The position numbers and the translations under genes were made by a program. A stretch of 8,832 nt of DNA from Candidatus Rokuibacteriota bacterium (lineage in GTDB: Bacteria; Methylomirabilota; Methylomirabilia; Rokubacteriales; CSP1-6), in the NCBI GenBank assembly GCA_016206385.1, contig JACQRS010000404.1:1-8832 (forward strand), in the 5' to 3' direction. This document shows, piece by piece, positions 5,741 through 8,832 of the stretch (within the stretch, counting starts at the first letter, position 1; every line of letters starts with the position of its first letter). Below the pieces are notes generated by a model, which was given only the letters and a program-made list of their open reading frames with translations, was not told the DNA's origin and did not search any database.

Positions 5741-6763
5741 TCACGCATCGGCGCCCTCCAGATCCCGGTCTCCCTCAGGCGAGGTGGTGGCTCGGGCCAT
5801 CACATCCAGGACGTTGCCGTATCCGATCAGGCTCTGCGCCCGAGCCAGCAGCGTGGCGACGGGCTGGCCGAGCGTGTCGAAGATCAGGGTCCTCTTCTTC
5901 TTCCGCGTCGCCCCCGGTCCCTGCGCCCCACCTGCCCCATCGGTCCCGGGCGTATCCGCGCCCGCGACCTCCGGCCACGGCAGGCGGCCCGTGAAGAGCC
6001 GCATGGCGCAGCTGCGGGCGCTCGAGAGAGTCGTGCCGGGACCGTGCCAGGGATCGTAGGTTGATAGACCGACCACGCGGAACCCTTCCCGTTCCAGCCT
6101 TCGCTTCAGGCCGGCCGGTTCGTAGAAGTAGACGTGCTCGGGGAAACTCAGAAGGCTCCAGCACCTCCCCGCCACGTAGCGGTCGAGGCAGCGGAAGTTG
6201 GGCACCTGCAGGTGCAGGAACCCGCCGGTCCTGAGGGCGCGCCTCACTGTCCGGATCCAGTCCAGCGGCTCATAGAGGTGTTCCAGCACCATGTAGGCTC
6301 CGATCGTCTCGAGCGAGCCCGCCTCGATCGGCAGGGTGGTGAAATCGCCCGTGGACACTTCGATCCCGTGTCGGGACCTGACGAACTCGCGCGTCCGCGA
6401 GCCGTACTCGCAGCCCCGCACTTGCCAGCCGCGGCCCCGCATGTATGCGAGGAAGTTGCCGTCGCCGCAGCCGATCTCGAAGAGTTCCCTGCGCCCGGCC
6501 GGGACCCGCTCCTCCAGGCGCCGGCGGCGGCATGCGAAAGTCGGGTTCGCCAGCTGGATCGCCAGGTCGCGCTCCTCCAGCACCCTCGGCTGAGACGCGC
6601 AGAAAGCGTCGTACATACAATCGAGCCGCTCCGCCGCCACCCGATCGTACAGGCGGGCCGTCGCGCAGTCGGCGCACTGGACGTAGCCCTTCCGGTGCAC
6701 TCTGAACAGCCTGCGGTGACGGCTCGATCCGCAGAGCCCGCACGCACGTGCGACTTCCCACAT
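5741..6763 (-). CDS. Class I SAM-dependent methyltransferase with N-terminal zinc ribbon
   Basis: The protein is 340 residues. It begins with a C4 zinc-ribbon-like pattern: C8-x2-C11 and C30-x2-C33 (CGLC … CADC), common in sugar and glycan methyltransferases of cell-surface clusters. The SAM domain follows: FEIGCGDGNF at 95-104, E119 at the end of strand 2 (GCEYG), MVLEHL at 158-163 and LHLQVPNF. The segment PEHVYFY at 209-215 comes next, then a helix pair. A Gly/Pro-rich basic linker (about 267-291, ending in RKKKR) leads to a C-terminal amphipathic segment. I place the start at ATG 6763 because the zinc ribbon begins there and GAGAGG lies ten bases upstream. The frame stays open to 7108, but that extension is antisense to the FAD gene's coding frame and not credible. 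It is third in the operon, 50 nt after the FAD oxidoreductase and 9 nt before the glycosyltransferase. The acceptor is unknown. Confidence 0.9.
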   Translation of the reverse strand: MWEVARACGLCGSSRHRRLFRVHRKGYVQCADCATARLYDRVAAERLDCMYDAFCASQPRVLEERDLAIQLANPTFACRRRRLEERVPAGRRELFEIGCGDGNFLAYMRGRGWQVRGCEYGSRTREFVRSRHGIEVSTGDFTTLPIEAGSLETIGAYMVLEHLYEPLDWIRTVRRALRTGGFLHLQVPNFRCLDRYVAGRCWSLLSFPEHVYFYEPAGLKRRLEREGFRVVGLSTYDPWHGPGTTLSSARSCAMRLFTGRLPWPEVAGADTPGTDGAGGAQGPGATRKKKRTLIFDTLGQPVATLLARAQSLIGYGNVLDVMARATTSPEGDRDLEGADA

Positions 6764-6813
6764 CCCACCTGGACCTCTCGGCGACACGGCGTCCAAGGCC
6801 CGCGCCTCCCGGA

Positions 6814-8232
6814 TCAATCGACGATCTTGTAGGTCGCCGCGCGCCTCTCCAGGCGCTCCCAGATGCGGGGGGGCGCTTCGCCGCGGACCAGCCCCTCGGC
6901 GATGAAGCGCCCCATGTCCACGCAGTGATCGGAGTTGTTGTAGTTGTACATCCCGATCCGCCCGGTCGTCAGCAAGTTGCCCACCCGCTGCAGGGAGCGG
7001 CTCACGAGCCGGATCTTGCTCACGTAGTCCAGGTCGTACACGGGATAAAAGTTGCGCGACCGCTTCACCAGGTGGCCCTGGACGTCCTCCTGCCTGATGA
7101 ACCCGCACTTCACCAGCCCGGCGACGCAGCGGGCCGCCAGGTCGTCGTCGCTCGCCCGCCAGATGTCGTCCCCCTCGGAGCAGGTGAAGTCGCAGCAGAT
7201 CACGGTGCGGTCGGGCGGCCCGATCTCGGGGCTCATCAGCTTCTGCTCGAAGATGCGGCCGAAGATGAACTCGCGCTCAGGAAAGAAGATCCAGTGGTCC
7301 TCGAGCACCCTGGCGACCCTCAGGAAGACATAGACCAGGACGAGATGACGGAACCGCAGGCCGGCGACCGCCCGGGTGAACTCGGGGTCGCCCTCGCCGT
7401 AGGCCAGTTTCCCCAGGACCGGCAGGGGGATGGACGAGATCAGGTAGCGGCATGGAAGAGTCAGGGGCCCGCCATTCACCTCGAGCCGCACGGATCGGAC
7501 GGCGCCGTCGGCGCACTCCAGCTGGCGCGTCCTGGCGTTGACCAGGATCCGCCCGCCGTGGCGGGCGATCTCGTCCGCCATGGCCCGGGGCAGGTCGCCG
7601 AACCCCCCGCGCGGATAGTGGAAGAACTCCGCGTCCGTCTCGGAGGACTCCCGCTTCAGGCGGAGGAGCTTCAGGATCAGCTCGGCGGCCCCGGAAGACG
7701 GGATGCGCGTACGTGCCATCTCCGGATGGAGCCCCGCAGGGTCGCCCCACACCTTCCAGGCCAGCGGTTCGAAGACGAGCTCGTACACTCCCCTGCCGAA
7801 GCGCCGCGCCAGGTACTCGGCGTAGGAGGCCGGCTCGCGACGGGTGACCAGCCCCCGGGCGAGCGCGGCTCCGTAGCTCGTGCCGAGGCGCAGGAAGTGC
7901 CGCGGGCCGAGGGCGCGGGCCAGGTTCGTGATCCGGAGGGGGTATTCGAGGAGGTAGCCGTTCAGCCGGACGCGGTTCCGCTTCCGGTGCGTCAGCAGCC
8001 GGGCGCCCATCAGACCGCGGAGCTCCTCGAGGACGCCCGGGATCGCCGAGTACATCTTGTGGGGTCCGTGGTCCAGGGTGAAGCCGTCGTGCAGGAAACT
8101 CCCGCAGTGCCCGCCGATGACCGGGGCGCTCTCGATCAGGGTCACGTCGAAGCGTCCGGTCCGCGCCAGGAACCAGCCGGCGGCCAGCCCTCCGACCCCG
8201 GCGCCCAGGATGACGATCGGCTCGCGCGTCAT
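6814..8232 (-). CDS. FAD-dependent oxidoreductase, amine oxidase / protoporphyrinogen oxidase-like (UDP-galactopyranose mutase relatives)
   Basis: The protein has 472 residues from ATG 8232. A dinucleotide-binding fold opens it: IVILGAGVGGLAAG (GxGxxG at 10-15), E34 at the end of strand 2 and IGGHCGSF at 39-46. The C-terminal FAD-contact segment GRIGMYNYNNSDHCVDMG starts at about 424. This layout fits the NAD(P)/FAD-binding proteins often found in polysaccharide clusters. They are related to protoporphyrinogen oxidase, amine oxidases and UDP-galactopyranose mutase; the reaction of most is not established. I see no membrane segment or signal peptide. I chose ATG 8232 over the GTG at 8259 because GAGGAG lies nine bases before it and the nucleotide-binding strand follows at once. 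It sits 36 nt after the upstream methyltransferase and 50 nt before the zinc-ribbon methyltransferase. It may modify a sugar nucleotide or the glycan; haem synthesis is unlikely here. Confidence 0.88.
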   Translation of the reverse strand: MTREPIVILGAGVGGLAAGWFLARTGRFDVTLIESAPVIGGHCGSFLHDGFTLDHGPHKMYSAIPGVLEELRGLMGARLLTHRKRNRVRLNGYLLEYPLRITNLARALGPRHFLRLGTSYGAALARGLVTRREPASYAEYLARRFGRGVYELVFEPLAWKVWGDPAGLHPEMARTRIPSSGAAELILKLLRLKRESSETDAEFFHYPRGGFGDLPRAMADEIARHGGRILVNARTRQLECADGAVRSVRLEVNGGPLTLPCRYLISSIPLPVLGKLAYGEGDPEFTRAVAGLRFRHLVLVYVFLRVARVLEDHWIFFPEREFIFGRIFEQKLMSPEIGPPDRTVICCDFTCSEGDDIWRASDDDLAARCVAGLVKCGFIRQEDVQGHLVKRSRNFYPVYDLDYVSKIRLVSRSLQRVGNLLTTGRIGMYNYNNSDHCVDMGRFIAEGLVRGEAPPRIWERLERRAATYKIVD

Positions 8233-8268
8233 CGAGACGCTCTCCTCATCATGATGCACCCCGCCGCG

Positions 8269-8832
8269 TCATGGGCCCGGGCGCCGCGCCAGGATGAGCG
8301 TCTGGCCCACCCAGTAGGGGATCTGCAGGCGCTCGATCCGCAGTAGCCTCGCCGCCCCCGACCCGACGGCGTGCGCCCAGGGGACGTAGGGGCGCATGCG
8401 ATAGAGGATGTATCCCAGCTCCAGCCTCTGGATGTGCGGGCGGCGCTCCAACGGGACGAACCCCGTCTCCGCGAGCAGCCGCGCGACCGTCGCGCCGGTG
8501 AAGTAGTAGAGATGCACCGAGAGCAGGAAGACCCACCTGCGGCCCATCAGCCGCGCGATCCAGGAGCCGATGTCCGGGTAGTTGACGACCAGGAGGCCGC
8601 CCGGCCTGAGCAGATCGCGGCATTTCAGGAGGGCCGCCTTCGGATCCGGCATGTGCTCCAGGACGTCCCACAGGGTGACCACGTCGAATGCGCCGCGGCC
8701 GTTTCCCTCCAGGTCGAACACCGTGCCGGGCCGGATCGGGACCCCGTACCTCGCGCGGCCCCAGTCGCACAGCCAGCGGTTGGGCTCGCAGCCGGCGACC
8801 TGCCAGCCGCGCTTCCGGGCCACGTGCAGGAA
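8269..8832 (-). CDS. Class I SAM-dependent methyltransferase, 5' end outside the window
   Basis: The frame runs off the window edge; 187 residues of the C-terminal part are visible. It opens in the middle of the SAM fold (FLHVARKRGWQVAGCEPN, the helix after motif I and strand 2 ending in Glu). Then come FDVVTLWDVLEHMPDPKAAL and LLRPGGLLVVNYPD, followed by LYYFTGATVARLLAETGF. This order is typical of the Methyltransf_23-type proteins of glycan clusters, which often carry an N-terminal zinc ribbon; that part is not in view. A GTG at 8823 could be read as a start, but it would cut the fold and coding sequence continues upstream. It is the first visible gene of the leftward operon and ends 36 nt before the FAD oxidoreductase. 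The acceptor is unknown. Confidence 0.9.
   Translation of the reverse strand, partial: FLHVARKRGWQVAGCEPNRWLCDWGRARYGVPIRPGTVFDLEGNGRGAFDVVTLWDVLEHMPDPKAALLKCRDLLRPGGLLVVNYPDIGSWIARLMGRRWVFLLSVHLYYFTGATVARLLAETGFVPLERRPHIQRLELGYILYRMRPYVPWAHAVGSGAARLLRIERLQIPYWVGQTLILARRPGP

Noticed and set aside
6764..7108. Upstream extension of the zinc-ribbon methyltransferase frame
   Set aside because: The extension overlaps the 3' part of the FAD gene in another frame and has no recognisable sequence. The zinc ribbon begins right after ATG 6763.
8233..8259. GTG start adding nine residues to the FAD oxidoreductase
   Set aside because: The added residues (HHDEESVS region) are not part of the fold, and GAGGAG there is well placed as the Shine-Dalgarno for ATG 8232.
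6748..8346. 532-codon open frame on the + strand
   Set aside because: It lies antisense to the FAD oxidoreductase, whose motifs are clear. Its translation is low in hydrophobic residues and resembles no family. Long antisense frames are common in DNA this GC-rich.
1..8832. CRISPR arrays, tRNA or rRNA genes, toxin-antitoxin or defence modules
   Set aside because: Reading both strands I saw no regularly spaced repeats, no RNA gene signatures and no proteins of such systems. The content is glycan-type biosynthesis genes plus one IS fragment.

Overview
The window is a stretch of a high-GC bacterial chromosome or metagenome contig holding part of a surface-glycan or glycoconjugate biosynthesis cluster. 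It encodes two family-4-type glycosyltransferases, four class I SAM-dependent methyltransferases, a sugar-modifying PLP enzyme of the DegT/DnrJ/EryC1/StrS fold and an FAD-dependent oxidoreductase. Base composition, Shine-Dalgarno sequences and GTG starts fit a high-GC Gram-negative or environmental phylum (Acidobacteriota, Myxococcota or similar). The sequence does not allow a firmer placement.

Layout, left half (+ strand): the 3' part of a glycosyltransferase (to 949), then a 359-base gap with a possible promoter and a strong 38-nt stem-loop. Next come a methyltransferase (1309-2151) and a DegT-fold enzyme (2182-3360). The block from about 950 to 3360 is visibly richer in A/T than its surroundings and looks acquired. 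A second gap (3361-3606) leads into a decayed 5' end of an IS91-type transposase (3607 to about 3735) that is too short to be obvious from ORF length.

Layout, right half (- strand, transcribed right to left): a tight operon-like run of five genes converges on the IS remnant. In order of transcription these are a methyltransferase cut by the window edge (8832-8269), an FAD oxidoreductase (8232-6814), a zinc-ribbon methyltransferase (6763-5741), a glycosyltransferase (5731-4502) and a methyltransferase (4505-3726). Gaps are 36, 50 and 9 nt, and the last junction is a GTGA stop/start overlap. The stop codon of the last gene lies inside the IS remnant.

How they may work together (inference): the glycosyltransferases build a glycan, the DegT-fold enzyme supplies a deoxygenated sugar nucleotide, and the methyltransferases and FAD enzyme decorate or modify the product. 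The DegT-fold protein has His at the position of the catalytic PLP lysine, as in the sugar 3-dehydratases ColD and RfbH/E1, so it is probably a dehydratase rather than an aminotransferase. I saw no tRNA, rRNA, CRISPR array or defence system. Nothing in the window is clearly a wholly new system. The best leads are the leader hairpin, the IS-scarred junction and the Lys-to-His enzyme in the A/T-richer block.
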